From positions 1 through 15,216 of the forward strand of contig CAYRJA010000077.1 of the NCBI GenBank assembly GCA_964424455.1: a stretch of 15,216 nucleotides of DNA, read 5' to 3'. Below the pieces are notes generated by a model, which was given only the letters and a program-made list of their open reading frames with translations, ran no database searches and was not told where the DNA came from. The translations under genes and the position numbers were made by a program. This DNA is from CAYRJA01 sp964424455. Its GTDB lineage: Bacteria > Bacteroidota > Bacteroidia > Chitinophagales > UBA10324. Positions 1 to 6,212 of this stretch are shown piece by piece (within the stretch, counting starts at the first letter, position 1; the number at the start of each line of letters is the position of its first letter).

Positions 1-1
1 A

Positions 2-118
2 CCTGAATGGACTGAAATGACTAAAGAAGTATTCAATAAAACATTTAAAGACTCTCCTGTGAAAAGAACCAAGTTAGAAGGAATGAAACGCAATATCCGG
101 TTTCTGTTGAATGAATGA
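2..118 (+). CDS. queG: Epoxyqueuosine reductase, C-terminal fragment (partial at window edge)
   Basis: Only the last 38 codons are inside the window; the 5' part lies to the left. The frame starting at base 2 reads through to TGA at 116-118. The tail contains an EVFNKTFKDSPVKRTK-like stretch followed by EGMKRNIRFLLNE, which I recognise as the C-terminal helical end of Bacteroidota QueG proteins. That family uses cobalamin and two 4Fe-4S clusters to reduce epoxyqueuosine to queuosine at the wobble base of certain tRNAs. None of the cluster-binding cysteines are in this fragment, so the call rests on tail similarity recalled from the family, not on catalytic residues. Its stop codon abuts the relic rnr stop (119-121, opposite strand) with no spacer, implying that queG and rnr were once immediately convergent. 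Confidence 0.7.
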   Translation, partial: PEWTEMTKEVFNKTFKDSPVKRTKLEGMKRNIRFLLNE

Positions 119-158
119 CTAATCCGTTTCTGCCAGCAGCAAATCTATCTGCCGCTTC
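110..158. repeat. 49-bp direct repeat, left copy
   Basis: Bases 110-158 match 815-863 at 48 of 49 positions; the only mismatch is t127 versus a832. The match stops abruptly on both sides (109/814 and 159/864 differ). The repeat covers the last two codons and stop of queG plus the last 13 codons (stop included) of rnr, so each neighbouring gene keeps an intact 3' end at one copy. The 656 bp between the copies carry the toxin-antitoxin-like pair. Confidence 0.95.
119..158 (-). pseudogene. Relic of the RNase R gene 3' end
   Basis: Read on the minus strand, bases 158-119 encode KRQIDLLLAETD followed by TAG. The intact RNase R ends KRQIDLLLAESD, so the relic differs by one Ser-to-Thr change. Nothing upstream (159 onward) resembles rnr, so this is a 13-codon remnant created by the duplication that produced the 49-bp repeats. 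It is not expressed as a gene. Confidence 0.9.
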
Positions 159-261
159 CGTCCTCACTAAGTGCTCTGTAAGAAATATTACAAAAGTGGA
201 AATCTTCTCCTGTTATTTTAATCCGGCTCGATATATCTGCACCGCTCATAAGAAATTTTCA

Positions 262-269
262 TAGTTTTG
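262..269 (+). promoter_or_regulatory. Probable promoter -7 box of the TA pair
   Basis: TAGTTTTG matches the Bacteroidota TAnnTTTG -7 consensus exactly and ends 19 bases before the ATG at 289, placing a start of transcription near 274-276 and leaving a short leader. I see no clear -33 TTG element upstream. It lies inside the inserted segment, so the pair would carry its own promoter. Apart from this box, bases 159-288 hold only a weak dyad (TGTAA 177-181 / TTACA 188-192) and no gene. Confidence 0.5.
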
Positions 270-288
270 TAACAAACGAATTTTATTT

Positions 289-492
289 ATGAGCATCGCA
301 GTTATTAAAATTAAAAAAGAAGAGATTCCCCTTCTCAAAAAATTTGTTAATGCCTTCACCGGGGGAAAAATGCGTGTTATCAGAGATGAAGAAGACCTGA
401 TGGCAAAGCTGATGGATGAAGGACTTGCCAGTGAGAATATTCCAACAAGTTTTTTAAAGAAGGAATTGGAAAAACATGCAAGTCGTCGTTAA
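289..492 (+). CDS. Putative antitoxin of a type II TA-like pair
   Basis: This 67-residue protein has no signal peptide or membrane segment. It is rich in charged residues, with a Lys/Glu-rich start (IKIKKEEIPLLKK), an acidic middle (RDEEDLMAKLMDEG) and a basic helical end (SFLKKELEKHASRR). That composition suits a small antitoxin whose C-terminal part wraps a toxin, but I do not recognise a DNA-binding fold (ribbon-helix-helix or HTH) with certainty. The assignment leans on context: it precedes and overlaps the downstream RelE/ParE-like gene by 17 bp (476-492), the usual antitoxin-first arrangement with coupled translation. It starts at ATG 289, 19 bases after a promoter-like box. It could instead be an orphan small regulator. 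The pair is flanked by 49-bp direct repeats, suggesting acquisition. Confidence 0.55.
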   Translation: MSIAVIKIKKEEIPLLKKFVNAFTGGKMRVIRDEEDLMAKLMDEGLASENIPTSFLKKELEKHASRR

Positions 493-751
493 AGGTTCTT
501 TCTACCGCGATTGGAAGAAAATAAATAACAAACGATTAAGTAAAGTTTTACGTGAAAGAATTGAAGAAGTAGAGTCTTCTAAAAGAATTCAGCAGATTTC
601 TCATCTCAAAAAACTCAGGAACTATTCGTCCCGTTACAAAATAGAAATTACCATTGGTAAAAAAATCTATTGGGTCTTATGTATTATGTGGGATAATAAA
701 ATGGTACTTCTTCGTTTAAAATCAGAAACCTATTTCAAAAAGAATCTTTAA
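476..751 (+). CDS. Putative RelE/ParE-family toxin
   Basis: This 91-residue basic protein begins at ATG 476, overlapping the preceding gene by 17 bp. Its layout resembles RelE/ParE-superfamily toxins: an N-terminal helical part (FYRDWKKINNKRLSKVL, then a second helix around ERIEEVESS), a segment reading SHLKKLRNYSSRYKIEI that parallels the family's strand with a basic residue after a compact loop, and a C-terminal strand pair around YWVLCIMWDNKMVLLRLK. RelE members cut mRNA at the ribosome and ParE members inhibit gyrase; I cannot tell which applies, and I cannot map the RelE catalytic residues confidently. The size is normal for the family. No convincing terminator follows; the only structure is a 6-bp stem at 781-786/805-810. 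Confidence 0.6.
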   Translation: MQVVVKGSFYRDWKKINNKRLSKVLRERIEEVESSKRIQQISHLKKLRNYSSRYKIEITIGKKIYWVLCIMWDNKMVLLRLKSETYFKKNL

Positions 752-814
752 TAGTGTCTGTAAAAGTTCGTACGCTGATTAATGAAATGCTTTTTATCGT
801 ATTCTTCATTTACA

Positions 815-863
815 AATGAATGACTAATCCGATTCTGCCAGCAGCAAATCTATCTGCCGCTTC
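815..863. repeat. 49-bp direct repeat, right copy
   Basis: This is the partner of 110-158 (48/49 identical, offset exactly 705 bp). Bases 824-863 are the true 3' end of rnr; bases 815-823 reproduce the last codons and stop of queG although no queG lies to their left. The left part is therefore a 9-bp queG relic, and the arrangement is symmetrical with the rnr relic in the left copy. Confidence 0.95.
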
Positions 864-2995
864 TCTATATTGGTCTTGTAAACTTTTACCCGCACCTTAT
901 CTCCGAGACGGATTACATTACCAAATTCTCTGCCGCGAATAGCATGATGTTTTTCATCAAAGACATAATAATCATCTTTAATAGAGTCCATGCGCACCAA
1001 TCCTTCGCACTTGGTTTCAATAATCTCTACAAAAATTCCCCATCCTGTAACACCTGTTACCATTCCGTCAAATTCCTCTCCCACCCGGCTCTTCATAAAT
1101 TCCACTTGCTTGAATTTAACAGAAGTGCGCTCTGCCTCTGCCGCCTTTCGCTCCATCTCTGAAGAGTGATTACATTTTTCAGTCAGTGAAGTATCCGGTT
1201 TAAACTTTTCATCTGACAACACTTCAGCAAGAATACGATGAACCATTATATCAGGATAGCGGCGAATCGGCGAAGTGAAATGAGTGTAATACGGAAATGC
1301 CAATCCGTAGTGCCCGATATTTTCAGTGGAGTAAATTGCCTTTGCCATAGTGCGTATGCCCAGACTTTCCAGCATATTCTGTTCGGGCTTTCCCTTAATC
1401 TCTTTTAAAAGTTTGTTGAATGACTGAGCAGTATGTTTCGGAGTGCTGATGTTTATTTTATGTCCGAAAGCCATAGCGGTTTCAGCAAATGCTTCCAACT
1501 TATCCGCATCCGGCAAATCATGTATGCGATATACAAACGGAACTGTTTTGTTGTTATGCTTTTTCTTCCCGACAAACTCCGCCACTTTTCTATTTGCCAG
1601 CAGCATGAAATCTTCCACAAGCAGATGAGTGTCTTTTCGCTCCTTGACCACTATACCTATCGGGCGCTTCTCTTCATCTAATTTGAATCTGATTTCAGTT
1701 GTGTCAAAGTTGATTGCTCCGCTCTTGTATCTTTTTTCACGCAGTTTGTATGCAAGCCGGTTCAGTGTGTTCAGTTCATCAATATATTCTCCTTCTCCTT
1801 TATCTATAATCTGCTGTGCTGCTTCATAGGTAAATCGTTTGTCGGAGAAAATAACGGTGCGTCCAAACCATTCGTGTAACACTTCCGCTTTTTCATTCAT
1901 CTCAAACACAGCCGAAAAACATAGCTTCTCTTCTTCAGGACGGAGCGAGCAAACTTCGTTGGATAGTTTTTCAGGAAACATCGGTACACAACGGTCAACC
2001 AGATAAACAGAAGTAGCCCGCTGATATGCTTCTTTATCCAGCAAAGTTCCGGGTCGTGAGTAGTGTGATACATCCGCTATATGAACTCCGATTTCCCAAT
2101 TGCCATTTTCTAATTTACTGACAGAAAGTGCATCATCAAAATCTTTAGCATCTTCCGGATCTATGGTAAAAGTTGTAACAGCACGGAAGTCGCGGCGCTT
2201 TTTTATTTCTTCTTCCGGAACTTGATATGGAATTGCTTCTGCTTCATCAAGAACTTTCTTAGGAAACTCTAAATGAAATCCGTTTTCAATCAATATGGAT
2301 TCCATCTCTGTTTCATTTTCACCTGCTTTGCCCAGCACTTTCACTACTTCGCCAACAGGATTTTTGCTGCCGGCAGACCAGTCAATCATCTTCACGACCA
2401 CCTTGTCTCCGTTTGCAGCGCCGTTCAGGTATTCAAGAGGAATAAAAAAATCAACCGGCAAATTTGAAGCATCAGGAATCATAAAAGCGAAGCGTGTTGA
2501 AAGCTGAATAGTTCCTATAAAACTTTCTCTTGCCCGCTGAAGAATCTCTATAACTTTTCCTTCAATTTTTTTTCTTCCTTTTTTCGGAAGAAGTTGCACC
2601 CGAACTCTGTCGCTGTCCAACGCAGTTGCCAGATTATTTCTGTCAATATAAATATCCTGCTTGCTCTCCGGTGAAATGATGTATGCATTCCCCTGCCCGG
2701 TCATATCCACAATTCCTTCAATAATGTGCAAGCTGTTTTTTTCTTCCTGAATTTCTTTTTTCAGTTCGCCGCTTCTTTTAAAAACACTTCCGCGTCCTTC
2801 TACTTTTCCATCTGCTCTCAATCTTTCCATCGCATCATATAGTTCCTCTTTTGAAAAGCGGTGTGACAGTTTTTTCTTCACTTGTTTGAAAGTGACTTTT
2901 TTGCTTCCAAGATTTTTAAAAACCTTGAGCAGTTCATCTGCAACAAATTTTTCTCTGTTTCCTTTAACAGATGATTTATTTTTTTTCTTACTCAC
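824..2995 (-). CDS. rnr: Ribonuclease R (RNB-family 3'-5' exoribonuclease)
   Basis: RNase R degrades structured RNA processively from the 3' end and takes part in mRNA decay and rRNA/tRNA quality control. The 723-residue product shows the full family order: a basic N-terminal winged-helix region (about 15-75), cold-shock-like OB domains (about 90-225), the RNB catalytic domain (about 265-600) and a C-terminal S1 domain (about 637-720, VGEEFDGMVTGVTGWGIFVEI region). The metal-binding aspartates appear in TIDPEDAKDFDDA (D279, D285, D287, D288), and HFTSPIRRYPD is at 572-582. The length is close to other Bacteroidota RNase R and shorter than the E. coli enzyme, without its long Lys-rich tail. 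The start codon is GTG (2995), followed by a Lys-rich run. It is the last gene of a probable minus-strand unit, 54 bp after the ATPase gene. Its 3' terminus is duplicated at 119-158. Confidence 0.96.
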   Translation of the reverse strand: MSKKKNKSSVKGNREKFVADELLKVFKNLGSKKVTFKQVKKKLSHRFSKEELYDAMERLRADGKVEGRGSVFKRSGELKKEIQEEKNSLHIIEGIVDMTGQGNAYIISPESKQDIYIDRNNLATALDSDRVRVQLLPKKGRKKIEGKVIEILQRARESFIGTIQLSTRFAFMIPDASNLPVDFFIPLEYLNGAANGDKVVVKMIDWSAGSKNPVGEVVKVLGKAGENETEMESILIENGFHLEFPKKVLDEAEAIPYQVPEEEIKKRRDFRAVTTFTIDPEDAKDFDDALSVSKLENGNWEIGVHIADVSHYSRPGTLLDKEAYQRATSVYLVDRCVPMFPEKLSNEVCSLRPEEEKLCFSAVFEMNEKAEVLHEWFGRTVIFSDKRFTYEAAQQIIDKGEGEYIDELNTLNRLAYKLREKRYKSGAINFDTTEIRFKLDEEKRPIGIVVKERKDTHLLVEDFMLLANRKVAEFVGKKKHNNKTVPFVYRIHDLPDADKLEAFAETAMAFGHKINISTPKHTAQSFNKLLKEIKGKPEQNMLESLGIRTMAKAIYSTENIGHYGLAFPYYTHFTSPIRRYPDIMVHRILAEVLSDEKFKPDTSLTEKCNHSSEMERKAAEAERTSVKFKQVEFMKSRVGEEFDGMVTGVTGWGIFVEIIETKCEGLVRMDSIKDDYYVFDEKHHAIRGREFGNVIRLGDKVRVKVYKTNIEKRQIDLLLAESD

Positions 2996-3022
2996 AAATA
3001 ATATTCGTTAATGATTTTGTAA

Positions 3023-3037
3023 AGGTATAGAATACCT
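3023..3037. other. Small hairpin between ATPase gene and rnr
   Basis: AGGTAT (3023-3028) and ATACCT (3032-3037) form a perfect 6-bp inverted repeat with a 3-base loop in the 54-bp gap. There is no T-run after it in the direction of transcription, so it is a poor terminator. An mRNA processing or stability element is possible. Confidence 0.3.
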
Positions 3038-3049
3038 GACGGGTAAACT

Positions 3050-4804
3050 TTAATGAATTCCCGCAGGAATGGCGCTGATTAACTTCTTTGTATATTCCTT
3101 CTGCGGATGATTGTAAATATCATCTGCATTTCCCATCTCTTCAATCTTTCCCTTGTTCATCACTATCATACGGTCGCTCATAAATTTCACAACAGATAAA
3201 TCGTGGGATATAAAAATGTAAGAGAAGCCGAATTCTTCGCGGAGCTGAATCAGCAGATTCAATACCTGCGCCTGTACGGATACATCCAGCGCTGATACGC
3301 TTTCGTCGCAAATTATAAATTTCGGGTTCAGCCCTAATGCGCGGGCAATACATATTCGCTGCCTCTGTCCACCGCTGAACTCATGAGGGTAAAGATTAAA
3401 ATGTGCTACCTTCATGTTTACCTTTTCAAGTAACTCAATCGCTTTATCTTTTCTTGCTTTATCATTCTCATATTTATTGTGAACTTTCATCGGCTCTGTA
3501 ATTGCATTGCCGATGGTTTGCCGCGGGTTGAGTGAAGAATATGGATCTTGAAAAATAATCTGAATGTGCTTGCGCATCTCCCGCATTTCACCTTTATCAA
3601 GATGTGTTAAATTTTTCCCATCAAAAATAATTTCTCCCGATGTGGGCTTAATCAATTGAAGAATGGTTCTTCCTAAAGTTGTTTTACCGCACCCTGATTC
3701 GCCCACTAATCCTAAAGTTTCTCCGGGAAAAACGTCAAAACTGATATCATCAACTGCTTTAACCGGTTCTTTCGGTTTACCAAAGAATGATTTGGCGGAA
3801 GAGAAATAAGTATTCACATTCTTCAATGACAGAATGGGCAGTTGCTGTTGCAACTCATTTCTCCGCCTGTCAGATTCCTCTTTTGTTACAGTTAGTTTTT
3901 GTAAACTCTCTTCATTCTGATTGTTTTCAAAAATGCTTCCTTTCTCTTCTCCTTTCATAAAATCAGAAATCATAGGCAATCTGCGCAAGCGTATATTCAA
4001 CGGCGGGCGGCAAGCGAGCAGCCCCTTCGTATAAGGATGTTTGGGTGAAGAAAATATTTCTGTTACACTTCCCTGCTCCACTATTTTTCCTTTATACATC
4101 ACTGCTACTTTATCTGCTATTTCTGCCACTACGCCTAAGTCGTGGGTAATGAAAATTATACTCATGTCATTTTCATCACGCAGTTGCTTCATCAGATTAA
4201 GAATGGTTGCCTGAACTGTAACATCTAAAGCAGTAGTCGGCTCGTCGGCTATCAGCACTCTCGGATTGCAGCTTATTGCCATGGCAATCATGACCCGCTG
4301 CTTCTGTCCGCCGCTGAGTTGATGAGGATACGATTTAAAAATTCTTTCGGGTGATGGTAACTTCACTTTTTCAAAAAGTTCAAGCGTTTTCTTTCGTGCG
4401 GTTTCTTTTGACACTTTCTGATGAAGCATAATTGCTTCCACAATCTGATTGCCGCAAGTGTAAGCCGGATTGAGAGAAGTCATCGGCTCCTGAAAAATCA
4501 TAGCCATCTCATTACCACGATAATGCCTCATCTCTTTTTCAGAGAGCTTTAATAAATCTACTTGCTGTCCCGAATGATTGGTAAAAAGAATTTCTCCTCC
4601 CAGAACAATACCGGGCGGATTGGGAATCAGCCGCATCACTGAAAGACATGTTACAGATTTTCCTGAACCGGATTCTCCTACAATGCCCAGCGTCTCTCCT
4701 TTGTTTAATGCGAAAGAAATACCATCAACTGCCTTTACAGTTCCTCCTTCCGAATAAAAACCGGTTTGAAGATTCTTCACCTGAAGAACAGGAAGTTCAA
4801 TCAC
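3050..4804 (-). CDS. Fused DppD-DppF-type peptide ABC transporter ATPase (two ATPase domains)
   Basis: This 584-residue protein carries two complete ABC ATPase domains of the oligopeptide/dipeptide (Opp/Dpp/Ddp) type, which power uptake of peptides or similar solutes through a membrane permease pair. Domain 1: Walker A GESGSGKS at 43-50, Q-loop FQEPMTSLNP, signature LSGGQKQR at 163-170, Walker B with DEP near 187-189, H-loop His221, and an oligo_HPY-like segment (HPYTKGLLACRPPL) after about 256. Domain 2: Walker A GESGCGKT at 368-375, FQDPYSSLNP, signature FSGGQRQR at 476-483, Walker B near 496-501 and His534. A charged linker (about 283-322) joins them. Both sites look catalytically complete. 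The start is GTG at 4804; an in-frame stop lies just upstream and the ABC fold begins within ten residues. No permease or binding protein is in the window. It sits between DUF3098 (45-bp gap) and rnr (54-bp gap). Confidence 0.93.
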   Translation of the reverse strand: MIELPVLQVKNLQTGFYSEGGTVKAVDGISFALNKGETLGIVGESGSGKSVTCLSVMRLIPNPPGIVLGGEILFTNHSGQQVDLLKLSEKEMRHYRGNEMAMIFQEPMTSLNPAYTCGNQIVEAIMLHQKVSKETARKKTLELFEKVKLPSPERIFKSYPHQLSGGQKQRVMIAMAISCNPRVLIADEPTTALDVTVQATILNLMKQLRDENDMSIIFITHDLGVVAEIADKVAVMYKGKIVEQGSVTEIFSSPKHPYTKGLLACRPPLNIRLRRLPMISDFMKGEEKGSIFENNQNEESLQKLTVTKEESDRRRNELQQQLPILSLKNVNTYFSSAKSFFGKPKEPVKAVDDISFDVFPGETLGLVGESGCGKTTLGRTILQLIKPTSGEIIFDGKNLTHLDKGEMREMRKHIQIIFQDPYSSLNPRQTIGNAITEPMKVHNKYENDKARKDKAIELLEKVNMKVAHFNLYPHEFSGGQRQRICIARALGLNPKFIICDESVSALDVSVQAQVLNLLIQLREEFGFSYIFISHDLSVVKFMSDRMIVMNKGKIEEMGNADDIYNHPQKEYTKKLISAIPAGIH

Positions 4805-4849
4805 GATTGCGGGATTTTAAAATCAGGTGTTACAGTTAGCAGTATTCTG

Positions 4850-5113
4850 TTATTTACGGGGCTTGTGAAGAATGGAATATAAAACAACTAAATACCCAAT
4901 CATTACTACTATCGGAGCTAATGTTGTTCTGCGAAAACTGTAAATCTCATCGGGGTTCCACTTATCGGGCATCTGGCTGCCTCCTGACATTAACATATAG
5001 CCGATTATCAGCACCGCTAAACCGATAAAAAGGATGATATAATTTTCGCGGTGAAAAAGAAAATTCACTTTTGGCGTATTGGTTTTCTGAAACTGGCTTT
5101 TAGGATTTGCCAT
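4850..5113 (-). CDS. DUF3098-family small membrane protein
   Basis: This 87-residue protein has two predicted membrane helices, roughly 26-43 (IILFIGLAVLIIGYMLM region) and 64-83 (TLAPIVVMIGYLVVLYSI region). A short conserved-looking loop with SGGSQMPDKWNPDEIYSFRR lies between them, and the N-terminus is Lys-rich and cytoplasmic by the positive-inside rule. I recognise this pattern as DUF3098, a Bacteroidota family of unknown function typically encoded directly after ftsX, as here (40-bp gap). In many relatives uppP and truB follow; here a peptide-type ABC ATPase does instead. Linkage to ftsX suggests a role in divisome or envelope function, but that is inference from position only. It starts at ATG 5113. 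Confidence 0.85.
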   Translation of the reverse strand: MANPKSQFQKTNTPKVNFLFHRENYIILFIGLAVLIIGYMLMSGGSQMPDKWNPDEIYSFRRTTLAPIVVMIGYLVVLYSILHKPRK

Positions 5114-5153
5114 GATAAATTTAATTTAAGTGTGTGAAAGTAGAAAAAGATTC

Positions 5154-6023
5154 TCAGTACAATTCATCCAGTTTCATTCTCAGGTATTTCCGTACTGAAA
5201 AGAATGTACTTATCAGTAAAAAAATGATTCCCATACATACAACCATTCCAAAAAGCAGAAATGTCATATTCATATCCTGCAATACTTTAAGTTCAGGAAT
5301 CAGGTTAAGCAACAGGTTCAAAAGCATACTCAATGCAGCAATGGCAATTACCCCACTGATAAAACCATCGCGGATAGCAGTAATTAAAAAAGGTTTAGTG
5401 ATAAAGGATTTTGTTGCACCCACCAATTGCATGCTTCTTAAAATAAACCGCTGCGAATACATCACTAACCGTGTGGTTGAGTCAATCATCATGTAAGCCA
5501 CCAGTCCAAACAGAAAACTTAATGTAATCACTATCATACTGATGGTTTTAAAATTATTGTTAGTGAGGTCAATAAATTTTTTCTCATAGTAAAATTCGGC
5601 TACTGACAGATTCTGTTTTACTATGGTTTCAATTTTCGCAACTGAATCCGGATTAGCATAAGCCGCATTCAGTTTCACCTCAATAGAGGCATACAACGGG
5701 TTAGCATCCAGCAGGTCACTAAAGTTGTCGCCGTATTCTTCAATGTACCTTTTAGCCGCTTCATCTTTAGAAATGTATTCAGATGATTTAACAAAAGGTT
5801 GTGCGGCAATCTGTTTCTGAAATTCAATCGCTTTTTGATCCGATGTATTGTCGTTCAGAATAATTGAAAACGCAATGCTCTCTTTTACATAATTGGTAAG
5901 TTTTCTTCCATGAATGAATATCAGACAAAGAATTCCAAAAGTAAACAGTACAAGAGAGGTGCTGATGATGGCGTATGTATGTGAGGGCTTAAATCTTCGT
6001 GTGCCTCTTTTCCTTATTGACAT
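5154..6023 (-). CDS. ftsX: Cell division protein FtsX
   Basis: FtsX is the membrane subunit of the FtsEX ABC-like complex, which couples ATP hydrolysis in the cytoplasm to activation of peptidoglycan hydrolases at the septum. The 289-residue product has the expected topology: a basic cytoplasmic N-terminus, TM1 (about 17-37), a large extracytoplasmic domain (about 40-158), then TM2 (about 160-180), TM3 (about 216-242) and TM4 (about 253-275), ending in a short cytoplasmic tail. The QLVGATKSFI segment near 199-208 is the usual conserved FtsX loop before TM3. The length is normal. It starts at ATG 6023. ftsE is not adjacent, so the ATPase partner must be elsewhere. It is the first gene of the four-gene minus-strand run and diverges from leuS. 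I see no exact TAnnTTTG box upstream on its strand. Confidence 0.93.
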   Translation of the reverse strand: MSIRKRGTRRFKPSHTYAIISTSLVLFTFGILCLIFIHGRKLTNYVKESIAFSIILNDNTSDQKAIEFQKQIAAQPFVKSSEYISKDEAAKRYIEEYGDNFSDLLDANPLYASIEVKLNAAYANPDSVAKIETIVKQNLSVAEFYYEKKFIDLTNNNFKTISMIVITLSFLFGLVAYMMIDSTTRLVMYSQRFILRSMQLVGATKSFITKPFLITAIRDGFISGVIAIAALSMLLNLLLNLIPELKVLQDMNMTFLLFGMVVCMGIIFLLISTFFSVRKYLRMKLDELY

Positions 6024-6068
6024 GAATGTAACGAGTGACGAAATTAGTAAAACAATAGATCTATCCTT

Positions 6069-6100
6069 TTATACTTATCAACGGCAACTGTTATACTTAT
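6069..6100. repeat. Two 10-bp direct repeats in the ftsX-leuS intergenic region
   Basis: TTATACTTAT occurs at 6069-6078 and again at 6091-6100, start-to-start distance 22 bp, about two helical turns. They lie between the divergent ftsX and leuS starts. The phasing is compatible with a regulator binding two sites on one DNA face, but AT-rich chance repetition is possible. The rest of the 189-bp gap (6024-6212) shows only the leuS promoter box. Confidence 0.4.
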
Positions 6101-6199
6101 ACTATCAGGCATACGCCGGACAGATTGTACCGCCGTCATTAATCAATTTTCTTCATTAAAGTATAGTAATGTTCCGGCACAAAAACGCATCTGTTTATT

Positions 6200-6207
6200 T
6201 AGATTTG
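6200..6207 (+). promoter_or_regulatory. Probable leuS promoter -7 box, possibly leaderless transcript
   Basis: TAGATTTG is an exact match to the Bacteroidota TAnnTTTG -7 consensus and lies 5 bases before the leuS ATG (6213). Transcription starting the usual few bases downstream would begin at or next to the ATG, giving a leaderless or nearly leaderless mRNA. No clear -33 box is visible. Confidence 0.45.
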
Positions 6208-6212
6208 CCGGC

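Noticed and set aside
781..810. Stem AATGAA/TTCATT as terminator for the TA pair or rnr
   Set aside because: Only 6 AT-rich pairs with an 18-base loop and no suitable T-run; too weak to call.
5134..5496. 120-codon plus-strand open frame opposite ftsX
   Set aside because: It is antisense to a clear FtsX coding region, has no recognisable protein features and starts in the intergenic gap; a shadow frame.
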